DNA of 7,703 nt. Source: Cyanobium sp. NIES-981 (GTDB taxonomy: Bacteria; Cyanobacteriota; Cyanobacteriia; PCC-6307; Cyanobiaceae). The stretch covers positions 1 to 7,703 of the forward strand of contig CAMDSS010000088.1 in the NCBI GenBank assembly GCA_945907085.1. Direction: 5' to 3'. Position numbers and translations under genes: made by a program. The notes under the pieces are model-generated. The model was not told where the DNA came from and did no database searches. It saw only the letters and a program-made list of their open reading frames with translations. Shown here one piece after another: positions 1 through 5,680 of the stretch (the stretch's first letter is position 1; every line of letters begins with the position of its first letter).

Positions 1-783
1 CGCCTGGGTCTTGGGCTCATCGCTGGGCTGTTAGTGGCCTTCACGGGCTTGGCCGCTCCAGCTTTGGCCTACGACAATCCCGACCTCCTGCCCGATCACC
101 CCACCCCGGTGATTGACCTAGCCAAGATCCTGACCGACCCCCAGCGGGAAAGCCTGGAGAGCAATCTCAGCAAATTTGAGGCGGAAACTGGCTGGAAATT
201 GCGGGTGCTGACCCAGTACGACCGAACCCCGGGTCAGGCGGTGAAGAGCTTCTGGAATCTCGATGAGCGCAGCCTGCTGCTCGTGGCCGATGAGCGGGGC
301 GGGAACCTGCTCAACTTCAACGTGGGGGAAGCCCTCTTTGCCCTGATGCCGCGCACCTACTGGGTCGAGCTCCAAACCCGCTACGGCAACCAGTACTACG
401 TGAAGGACCACGGCCAAGATGCGGCCATTGTGGAGGCCCTTAGCGCCGTCGAAGGCTGCCTCGAACGGGGCGGTTGCCAGGTGGTGCCGGGTCTCCCCAG
501 GGAGCAATGGCTTCTCACCCTGGCCACTTCGATCCTGGGGGGCTTGGTTGTGGGCTTTGCGGCCTACCCCCGCAAGGAAGGTCGCATCGTGGAGTGGACC
601 TGGGTGCTGCTGCTCTCGCCCCTGTGGCTGATTTTGTTTGGGGCCCTTGGCCTGGGCCCAATCCTGACGCGCACGAGTGATCTGTTGCCAGTCTTGCGCA
701 ACAGCCTGGGCTTTCTGGGCTCAACCGTGGTGGCCTATTTGCTGGCCCAACAGACGGTGGGCAAACCCAAACAGGCCCCTTGA
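1..783 (+). CDS. psb32: Psb32 / TLP18.3-like TPM-domain thylakoid protein, 5' end cut by window
   Basis: This is a TPM-domain protein of the Psb32/TLP18.3 family, which is associated with photosystem II repair and protection under light stress. The frame is open from base 1. The first residues form a hydrophobic signal-peptide core ending in AAPALA, with likely cleavage near base 69, so the true start probably lies upstream. The GTG at 34 would cut the signal peptide short. The mature part starts with YDNPDLLP and contains the family stretches DLAKILT, FEAETGWKLRVLTQYDRTPG, SLLLVADERGGN and LPRTYWVELQTRYGNQYY. It then has GGCQVVPGLPREQW and three hydrophobic segments (about 508-567, 598-664 and 700-750). 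Family knowledge places the TPM domain in the thylakoid lumen with a C-terminal membrane anchor. The gene ends 4 bases from the convergent muramidase gene. Family assignment is confident; only the start is unknown. Confidence 0.9.
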   Translation, partial: RLGLGLIAGLLVAFTGLAAPALAYDNPDLLPDHPTPVIDLAKILTDPQRESLESNLSKFEAETGWKLRVLTQYDRTPGQAVKSFWNLDERSLLLVADERGGNLLNFNVGEALFALMPRTYWVELQTRYGNQYYVKDHGQDAAIVEALSAVEGCLERGGCQVVPGLPREQWLLTLATSILGGLVVGFAAYPRKEGRIVEWTWVLLLSPLWLILFGALGLGPILTRTSDLLPVLRNSLGFLGSTVVAYLLAQQTVGKPKQAP

Positions 784-787
784 GGGC

Positions 788-1639
788 TTAGGGCAGCCGC
801 TGCAGGGCTTCGACCCGACAAAACAGGGAATCGGCGGGCTCACAACTGGCCTTTTGCACCTGGGCGACGGGCTCAAGTCGGCGCAGCTGGGCCAGGTTGT
901 CTTCGTAGAAGCGCCTGAGCTCGTTGAAACGCCTGACGGGTTGGCCATAGAAGCTCCGGCCAGCCAGGGTGGGAAACGACGCCCATTCCGGGGCCAACTT
1001 GGCCGCCAGATGGCGCGTAAACAGACCCTGATCAGCCAGGGTCAGGGCCCCCCTGCGCTGAATCAAAAAGATGGCTGCCTGGTCTTGAACCTCCGGACCA
1101 AAGGCGGCTAGACCCAGGGTTCGCGAGGCCAAGGACCAGGTGAAGGGCATGAACTGGTAGGCCCCGGCAGCGGCGCTGGCATAGCCCGATTTGCGGATCA
1201 CCCGGTCGGGATGGCGTTCGAGGGACGGCATCAGGCCTCCGCCAAACATGATCCGGTAGCCAATTTGATCACCCCCAGCCCAGGTGCCCTCCGCATAGCG
1301 GATCGTATTGAGCAGGGCCCTGCGCTCCGGGGTGATCGCGAAGATCAGCGGAGCAGGGGTGGGCAATCGAAACAGCAGCTCTGTTCTTGTTGTCTCTGTC
1401 GTGAGTTTCTCCGTCGTGAGTTTGTCTGACGAGAGTTTCTCTGACGAGAGCTTTTCGGTACTGAGTTGATCACCGTTGATGTGTTCAGTACTGGGTTGCT
1501 CAGCCTGGGCCTTGGCGGGGGGAGTCCCTAGGCCGTAGGGAGCAAGGGCTGCAACCGTTGTAACAACAAGCGAGCTGAGGCGAGATAAAAGCAAACCGAT
1601 CAACAAGCGAAGAACAAAATCACAACGAAAAAGCACCAT
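788..1639 (-). CDS. Secreted lambda-R-like muramidase (glycoside hydrolase family 104-like)
   Basis: The 283-residue product has three parts. Residues 1-46 look like a signal sequence with a hydrophobic stretch at about 10-32 and a possible AKAQA cleavage site. Residues 47-86 are a low-complexity linker of eight pentapeptides. Residues about 104-255 resemble the phage lambda endolysin R family (GH104, lytic transglycosylases acting on peptidoglycan). Visible matches are LLNTIRYAEGTW, with Glu117 the likely catalytic acid, YRIMFGGGL, HPDRV, SAAAGAYQFMPFTW and QDQAAIFLIQRRGAL. The tail holds two cysteines (266 and 274). The ATG at 1639 has no clear Shine-Dalgarno sequence, and I see no better upstream start. 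The first about 100 bases of the gene are A-rich compared with the rest. I infer periplasmic peptidoglycan cleavage. Family assignment is fairly firm, but the cellular role (growth, division or remodelling) is unknown. Confidence 0.83.
   Translation of the reverse strand: MVLFRCDFVLRLLIGLLLSRLSSLVVTTVAALAPYGLGTPPAKAQAEQPSTEHINGDQLSTEKLSSEKLSSDKLTTEKLTTETTRTELLFRLPTPAPLIFAITPERRALLNTIRYAEGTWAGGDQIGYRIMFGGGLMPSLERHPDRVIRKSGYASAAAGAYQFMPFTWSLASRTLGLAAFGPEVQDQAAIFLIQRRGALTLADQGLFTRHLAAKLAPEWASFPTLAGRSFYGQPVRRFNELRRFYEDNLAQLRRLEPVAQVQKASCEPADSLFCRVEALQRLP
1382..1501 (-). repeat. Eight-unit 15-base in-frame repeat coding a pentapeptide linker
   Basis: Within the muramidase gene, residues 47-86 read as eight five-residue units: EQPST, EHING, DQLST, EKLSS, EKLSS, DKLTT, EKLTT and ETTRT. 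Five adjacent units share the pattern [DE][KQ]L[ST][ST]. The DNA repeats with a 15-base period, and the units differ mostly by single substitutions. This looks like a degenerating tandem duplication kept in frame. The product is hydrophilic and would act as a spacer between the signal peptide and the catalytic domain. It is not a canonical pentapeptide-repeat (ADLXX) fold, because the position two before Leu is charged rather than Ala. Confidence 0.8.
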
Positions 1640-1728
1640 TGATGCAAAACTGCTGCGCTTGATACAGACGAAAACCCTCAGGGGGATTCAGCAGATTTCC
1701 CAGATGGGATTAGGGACTGAAAGTTGTT

Positions 1729-1757
1729 AAAAAAGAAGGATTGGATGTGCCACCAAT
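1729..1757 (-). terminator. Weak intrinsic-terminator-like hairpin after the glycosyltransferase gene
   Basis: Read on the minus strand, downstream of the stop at 1789, ATTGG pairs with CCAAT (1753-1757 with 1740-1744) around an 8-base loop. CCTTC and a run of six T follow (1729-1734). The stem is only five base pairs and partly AT, so this is weak. Position and the T-run fit the end of the metallophosphoesterase-glycosyltransferase transcript. The rest of the 149-base gap (1640-1788) should also contain the promoter of the muramidase gene, but I cannot point to a convincing -10/-35 pair. Confidence 0.3.
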
Positions 1758-1788
1758 GTGCCCATCATCGTCACCAACCACGAGGCAT

Positions 1789-2901
1789 TCAGTGCCAATC
1801 GAAGAATTGGCCCCTCGGTTGAAGCGCAAAACCATCCCTGCCTGCCACGAATTCGCTGATGGCAGCAGCAGCTTGCTCGCAGCCCCCACCAAGCAAGGGT
1901 TGCCCCTGGGGAGGAAGCAGGGGTTGGTCGAGTTGCCATTCACCCCGTTGCCATTGGCCTTGGCTCAACAGCCGGTGTTCCCCATGGCGCTGCAGGGCTA
2001 GCTCCAGCACGGCCGCCTCGGCGAAGCCGTCGCGATGGACCACATGGATACCAAGACCAATCTCCAGGGCCTCACAGAAGCTGCTGTATCCGGGCTTGGT
2101 GATCAGGCGTCGGCAGTAGGGCATCACCTCCAGGGGCCGCACGCCCTTGGGCAGGAGCCGGCCATTGGTTGCGAGGGCCACCGCCGGGTTCGGCCCCACG
2201 AACACATGGTCTGACCAGAGGGCCAGCAGCTGGGGATCGAAGTCGATTCCCAGGCCCCCAAAACTGATCAGAACGCACCGCTCAGGCTCGTCCGGGAGAT
2301 CCAACTGGCGGGCAAGTTCACCGGCCTGAAGCCGGGGCTTGCAGGCCGTCAGACCGATTTGCACCTGGGGAATGTCCCAGGCCATCGGCATGGCCAGGGG
2401 GCAGGCCAGAAGCAAATCCCCCTGGCGGTAGAGGGCATGGGCTTGCCGCGTCCAACGCTCAAATGCTGGCCCCATGGCGCCATAAATGGCATCCCAGCCA
2501 AAGCTGGCCAGCCAAACCAGGGGGGCGCCCAGGCGCTGGGCGAGTAACACCGCCGCCGGTGGCACATCTCCCAACACCAGGATTGGCTCTCCCTGGGCCC
2601 GCATCCAGGCCGCTTCAGCTTCGATTTGCCCTGGCAACTGCTGCTCCAAGCGTTCCAGGGCCTCGATGGTGGCCTCCGGATCGGCGCCCAGGGCGTCGGC
2701 CTGCACCACGCCCACATCCCACTGGCAGGGGCGGTGCTCAAACGGCAACTGCCCCATTGCCATGGCTAGAAAATCAGGCGGTAGGGCGCTCGAGACCACC
2801 AGGCGCCAATGGGGTTGGCGCTGGTTCAAGGCGGCCAAAACCGCAGCTGAACGGGACCCATGGCCAAAGCCGTGGGCGCTGATGCAGGCAACGATCAGCA
2901 C
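1789..2901 (-). CDS. GT-B-type glycosyltransferase-like protein (MurG/UGT-like superfamily)
   Basis: The product has 370 residues and no signal peptide or membrane segment, so it is probably cytoplasmic. The N-terminus has CISAHGFGHGSRSAAVLAAL (residues 6-25), a glycine/histidine loop typical of the first Rossmann domain of GT-B enzymes. It is also reminiscent of the sugar-binding half of plant L-arabinokinase-type proteins. The C-terminal half has LISFGGLG (211-218) and LITKPGYSSFCEALEIG (266-282), which matches the nucleotide-sugar-binding loop of the MurG/UGT type. Donor and acceptor cannot be read from the sequence. The start is GTG at 2901, seven bases inside the end of the preceding metallophosphoesterase gene. 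The two frames overlap, which suggests translational coupling and a shared task. A true ATG is not available nearby. The fold is likely; enzymatic activity is inferred. Confidence 0.75.
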   Translation of the reverse strand: MLIVACISAHGFGHGSRSAAVLAALNQRQPHWRLVVSSALPPDFLAMAMGQLPFEHRPCQWDVGVVQADALGADPEATIEALERLEQQLPGQIEAEAAWMRAQGEPILVLGDVPPAAVLLAQRLGAPLVWLASFGWDAIYGAMGPAFERWTRQAHALYRQGDLLLACPLAMPMAWDIPQVQIGLTACKPRLQAGELARQLDLPDEPERCVLISFGGLGIDFDPQLLALWSDHVFVGPNPAVALATNGRLLPKGVRPLEVMPYCRRLITKPGYSSFCEALEIGLGIHVVHRDGFAEAAVLELALQRHGEHRLLSQGQWQRGEWQLDQPLLPPQGQPLLGGGCEQAAAAISEFVAGRDGFALQPRGQFFDWH

Positions 2902-3776
2902 AACGACAGCTGGGGGGCGTCCAACCGGGCAGCGACGGGCACCTCGAACAGCCGCTCTTCGTAGAGCAATTCACCGCCCAGGCCGTACCAACGGTGGCTG
3001 ACGTGGACCAGCTGCTGGCCTGAAAATTCAACCCAACTGAAATGGCGCAGGTCTCGGCCGGCGGCATCGCTGCCATGGCGGGGCACGCAGGCCGTATTCA
3101 GGTAGGCCGTACCGGCCCGGTCGCGGCAAAAACTCACGCGCTCACCCTGGCCGCGCCTGAGGGCATGGTGCATGTGGCCAAAGACCACCAGGGGCACGGG
3201 GCGATGGCGACGGATCTGCTCAATCGCCAAGGCCAGATCCTGGTCGCCCCAGTCCATGGCTGGAGGCTTCCAGTCGCGGCCGCAGGGGGCCGTTGCCTCA
3301 CTGCCCAGTCCTGTGGGTCCGCTGTGGCCCAACAAAATAAAGGGAACATCAGGGTCGGCAGCCATCGCTGCCGTGGTGATTCGATCGACCGACTGCTGCA
3401 GGGTGACCGGACCAAAGGCAGACAGGGCGGCTTGGGAGAGATGGAAACCCCCACCCGCTGAAGCAGGCCGGGCCCCAACGACGGCGAGACCCGGCCATTG
3501 GCACAACCCCCAACCGCAGTGGAGGGGACCGAGGGCCTCAATTTGGCGCTGCAGGGTGCGGCCCGATGAATCCTTTCCGGTGTCGTGGTTGCCCAAAACA
3601 CAAGCCACCGGGAGCTTGAGCTGGCGCAGCAAGGACGGGATGCGTTGGTGACCGTCGCTGAGATCGCCCACCACCAGGAGCCCATCGGGCTTCAGGATCG
3701 CCAGCAAACCGTGGTCGGAATGGTCCCAAGCACCGTGAAGATCTCCGGCGATGGCGATTCTCAAGTCTGCTAACAC
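2895..3776 (-). CDS. Calcineurin-like metallophosphoesterase (cyanobacterial/plant-type, TIGR04168-like)
   Basis: With the GTG start at 3776 the product has 293 residues. All metal-binding blocks of calcineurin-like phosphoesterases are present in order: GDLHGAWD (residues 11-18), VVGDLSDG (35-42), GNHD (62-65), GHSGPTG (150-156) and GHMHH (200-204). The active site therefore looks intact for a dinuclear metal hydrolase of phosphate esters. I recall a cyanobacterial and plant family of this type named TIGR04168, but could not check membership. The substrate is unknown. The reading frame also has an ATG at 3830, but that would add 18 residues unlike the family and run into nadA. GTG 3776 follows an AGG with 6-base spacing and precedes the first beta strand (RIAIAGD) by four residues. 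Its 3' end overlaps the glycosyltransferase start, so the two form an operon. Confidence 0.85.
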   Translation of the reverse strand: MLADLRIAIAGDLHGAWDHSDHGLLAILKPDGLLVVGDLSDGHQRIPSLLRQLKLPVACVLGNHDTGKDSSGRTLQRQIEALGPLHCGWGLCQWPGLAVVGARPASAGGGFHLSQAALSAFGPVTLQQSVDRITTAAMAADPDVPFILLGHSGPTGLGSEATAPCGRDWKPPAMDWGDQDLALAIEQIRRHRPVPLVVFGHMHHALRRGQGERVSFCRDRAGTAYLNTACVPRHGSDAAGRDLRHFSWVEFSGQQLVHVSHRWYGLGGELLYEERLFEVPVAARLDAPQLSLC

Positions 3777-3819
3777 CCAATGCCTAGGCTCGTTCCATCC
3801 TGCATCAGCTAGGCAACGG
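3777..3819. promoter_or_regulatory. 43-base divergent start region forming an inverted repeat
   Basis: If the metallophosphoesterase starts at GTG 3776 and nadA at TTG 3820, the whole gap is an inverted repeat. CCAATGCCTAG (3777-3787) mirrors CTAGGCAACGG (3809-3819) with 9 of 11 positions matching, around a 21-base centre. Each arm therefore presents CTAGGCA-NN-GG directly before a start codon, giving each gene an AGG with a 6-base spacing. It can be read as two matching ribosome-binding regions or as a symmetric operator. Any promoters must lie partly inside the opposing coding sequences if the gap is really this short. The symmetry is directly visible; function is inferred. Confidence 0.5.
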
Positions 3820-4806
3820 TTGATTTTCACCTCTGCCCATCCTCCTCAGACGAGTTCTGGCCCATCCAGGGGCTGTCCCCCTGCCGCCGAACTCCCAGCT
3901 GCCATCGCAGAGCTCAAGCGGCAGCGCAAGGCCGTGATCTTGGCCCACTACTACCAAGAGGGAGCCATCCAGGACATCGCTGATTTCATCGGTGATTCCC
4001 TTGAACTCTCCCGACAGGCCGCCGGCACCGATGCGGAGGTGATCGTGTTTTGCGGGGTTCACTTCATGGCCGAAACGGCCAAAATCCTGAGCCCCGCCAA
4101 AACGGTGCTGATCCCCGATCTGGATGCCGGTTGCAGCCTGGCCGATGCCTGTCCGGCCGATGCCTTTGCCGCCTTCAGGGCCGAGCACCCCGACCACATC
4201 ACCGTGAGTTACATCAATTGCTCCGCCGCCGTGAAGGCCCAGAGCGATCTGATTTGCACCAGCAGCAATGCGGTCGCCCTGGTGAAGCAACTGCCCGCTG
4301 ATCGGCCGATCCTGTTTGGCCCCGATCAAAATCTGGGGCGCTGGGTGCAATCCCAAAGCGGCAGGGAGCTCACCCTCTGGCCGGGAAGTTGCATCGTGCA
4401 CGAAACCTTTAGCGAGCAGGCGCTGCTGCAGTTGAAGCTCGAGCATCCCCAAGCCGAAGTGCTGGCCCATCCGGAATGCCAGCAACACCTGCTCGATCTG
4501 GCCGATTTCATCGGCTCCACCAGTGCCCTGCTGCGCCGCTCTAGCACCAGCTCCGCGCCCAGTTTCATCGTGCTCACCGAGCCCGGAATCCTGCACCAGA
4601 TGCGCTTGCAAATACCCGGGAAAGCATTTTTCGAGGTTCCAGGAGCCGATGGCTGCAGCTGCAACGCCTGCCCCTACATGCGGCTCAACACCCTTGAGAA
4701 GGTGTGGCACTGCCTGGAAACCCTTTCCCCCGCCATCGAATTGGAGGAGCAGCTGCGCCTCCAAGCCCTAGCCCCGATTCAGAGGATGCTGGAGATGAGT
4801 GCCTAG
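3820..4806 (+). CDS. nadA: Quinolinate synthase NadA ([4Fe-4S] enzyme of de novo NAD synthesis)
   Basis: NadA condenses iminoaspartate (made by aspartate oxidase, NadB) with dihydroxyacetone phosphate to form quinolinate. With the TTG start the product has 328 residues. Family blocks are clear: VILAHYYQEGAIQDIADFIG near residue 40, PDLDAGCSLADAC (about 99-111), YINCSAAVKAQSD, CTSSNA, GPDQNLGRWV, HPEC and GSTSALL. The three expected cluster ligands are Cys78 (FCGVHFMAETA), Cys191 (GSCIVHETF) and Cys284 (NACPYM). Extra cysteines at 279 and 281 give CxCxxC. Translation could also begin at ATG 3751, but that 23-residue extension is antisense to the start of the metallophosphoesterase and looks nothing like NadA. 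TTG 3820 has an AGG six bases upstream, and no ATG or GTG lies between it and the conserved core. nadB is not in the window. Function is confident, start moderate. Confidence 0.93.
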   Translation: MIFTSAHPPQTSSGPSRGCPPAAELPAAIAELKRQRKAVILAHYYQEGAIQDIADFIGDSLELSRQAAGTDAEVIVFCGVHFMAETAKILSPAKTVLIPDLDAGCSLADACPADAFAAFRAEHPDHITVSYINCSAAVKAQSDLICTSSNAVALVKQLPADRPILFGPDQNLGRWVQSQSGRELTLWPGSCIVHETFSEQALLQLKLEHPQAEVLAHPECQQHLLDLADFIGSTSALLRRSSTSSAPSFIVLTEPGILHQMRLQIPGKAFFEVPGADGCSCNACPYMRLNTLEKVWHCLETLSPAIELEEQLRLQALAPIQRMLEMSA

Positions 4807-4886
4807 GCAGCCTTTTCGAGTTTTTTAACGATGAAGGCCATCAGGCCCAGGGAACCCGCCAGGGCAAGCAGCAGGGCAATGGTCAT
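4803..4886 (-). CDS. Putative 27-residue single-pass membrane micro-protein
   Basis: On the minus strand an ATG at 4886 opens a 27-codon frame ending at TAG (4803-4805). The product starts MTIALLLALAGSLGLMAFIV and continues KKLEKAA: one hydrophobic helix followed by a charged C-terminus. That is the usual shape of the small membrane subunits of cyanobacterial thylakoid complexes. Codon choice is GC-rich at third positions (CTG, GCC, ATC, TTC), as in the neighbouring genes, whereas the opposite strand reads as a poor polar peptide. I do not recognise it as a known Psb, Psa, Pet or Ndh subunit. No clear Shine-Dalgarno is present. Its stop overlaps the nadA stop within a GCCTAGGC palindrome. Evidence is from composition and shape only, so this remains a candidate. 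Confidence 0.5.
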   Translation of the reverse strand: MTIALLLALAGSLGLMAFIVKKLEKAA

Positions 4887-4910
4887 GGCAACTAGGGAGT
4901 GGATCGATGA

Positions 4911-4916
4911 ATTATC
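4911..4916 (-). promoter_or_regulatory. Possible -10 element for the micro-ORF
   Basis: On the minus strand GATAAT (one mismatch to TATAAT) sits about 25 bases before the ATG at 4886. A TTGGCA lies upstream, but only 11 bases away, too close for a standard -35 box. The rest of the 105-base gap between the micro-ORF and the glutathione S-transferase gene (4887-4991) shows no other convincing signal. Confidence 0.2.
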
Positions 4917-4991
4917 ACCGGCGCCAGTGCCAATTAGCCCCCCCGGTAGCTGCCCCCTACTGATGATGCCTTCACTCGTTTCTTTTCAGCG

Positions 4992-5600
4992 ATGAGCCTC
5001 ACCCTCTATGGCGGCGCCCGCAGCCGGGCCTCCATGCCCCGCTGGTACATGGAAGAGAGGGGAATTCCCTACACCTGGCATCAGGTGGATATGGAAGCGG
5101 GTGAGCACAAGCAACCCGCCTTCAAAACCATCAACCCCTTCGCCAAGCTGCCAGCCCTGGTGGACAGCAGCCTCGAAGCCCCAGGCGGGGGACCTCTGAC
5201 ACTTTTTGAGAGTGGCGCCATCTTGTTGCACCTGGCCGATCGCCATGGCCATGAATTCGGTGGTAGTGCCGATGAAGCCGCCGCCAAGCGGGCCCTGGCA
5301 GCCCAATGGATCCTGTTTGCCAATGCCACCTTGGCCGTGGCCCTGTTTGTGCCCGCCAACCGAGAAAAAGAGTTCCCGCGGCTCATGGAGGTGCTGGATG
5401 GACAGCTGGCCGGGGGACGGTCGCTGATGGGGGGTGAGCCGGGGAGTTGGGGCGTGGCGGACTGTGCCGTAAATGCCTATTTGGCCTATCTGCCGATCTT
5501 TTTTCCCCAGCTCGACCTGGAGCCCTACCCCCATGTGCAGGCAACGATCAGGGCCACCCAAGCGCGCCCTGCCTACCGCAGGGGCATGGGGCTTACTTGA
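4992..5600 (+). CDS. Glutathione S-transferase family protein
   Basis: The 202-residue product has the two-domain length of soluble glutathione S-transferases. The N-terminal thioredoxin-like domain (about 1-85) starts SLTLYGGARSRASMPRWYM. It then has INPFAKLPALVD, with the cis-proline of the glutathione site, and LFESGAILLHLAD, with the Glu-Ser pair that binds the gamma-glutamyl part. The helical C-terminal domain (about 90-200) includes the N-capping-like segment WGVADCAVNAYLAYL. The serine/arginine-rich loop near residue 11 would hold the catalytic residue, but the class cannot be fixed by eye. The substrate is unknown; detoxification or redox protection is the family role. ATG 4992 is the start, with no strong Shine-Dalgarno. 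It is followed by an 80-base gap (5601-5680) in which I see no terminator or further gene. Confidence 0.88.
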   Translation: MSLTLYGGARSRASMPRWYMEERGIPYTWHQVDMEAGEHKQPAFKTINPFAKLPALVDSSLEAPGGGPLTLFESGAILLHLADRHGHEFGGSADEAAAKRALAAQWILFANATLAVALFVPANREKEFPRLMEVLDGQLAGGRSLMGGEPGSWGVADCAVNAYLAYLPIFFPQLDLEPYPHVQATIRATQARPAYRRGMGLT

Positions 5601-5680
5601 CGGCGGGTGCCATTGGCTCCCAACGTGATCTTCTCTGGCCGCTGGCTCAAGCCGCCATCGTGTCGTGGTAACCCTCCTGC

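Noticed and set aside
1397..1471. Pentapeptide-repeat (ADLXX) protein fold in the muramidase linker
   Set aside because: The units have Leu at the centre but a charged residue two before it, and there are too few units to form the right-handed helix.
2486..3001. 171-codon plus-strand frame across the glycosyltransferase/phosphoesterase junction
   Set aside because: Its composition is Arg/Pro/Ala-rich shadow sequence, and both opposite-strand genes have clear family motifs.
3805..4764. 319-codon open frame on the minus strand opposite nadA
   Set aside because: It is a GC-driven shadow of a well-recognised NadA. The product is Gly/His/Gln-rich with no domain-like pattern.
3782..4808. The palindrome GCCTAGGC occurs at both ends of nadA (3782-3789 and 4801-4808), like site duplications
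   Set aside because: Eight bases is short, CTAG-containing sites are scattered through the window, and one copy includes the nadA stop codon. There is no sign of insertion or transfer of nadA.
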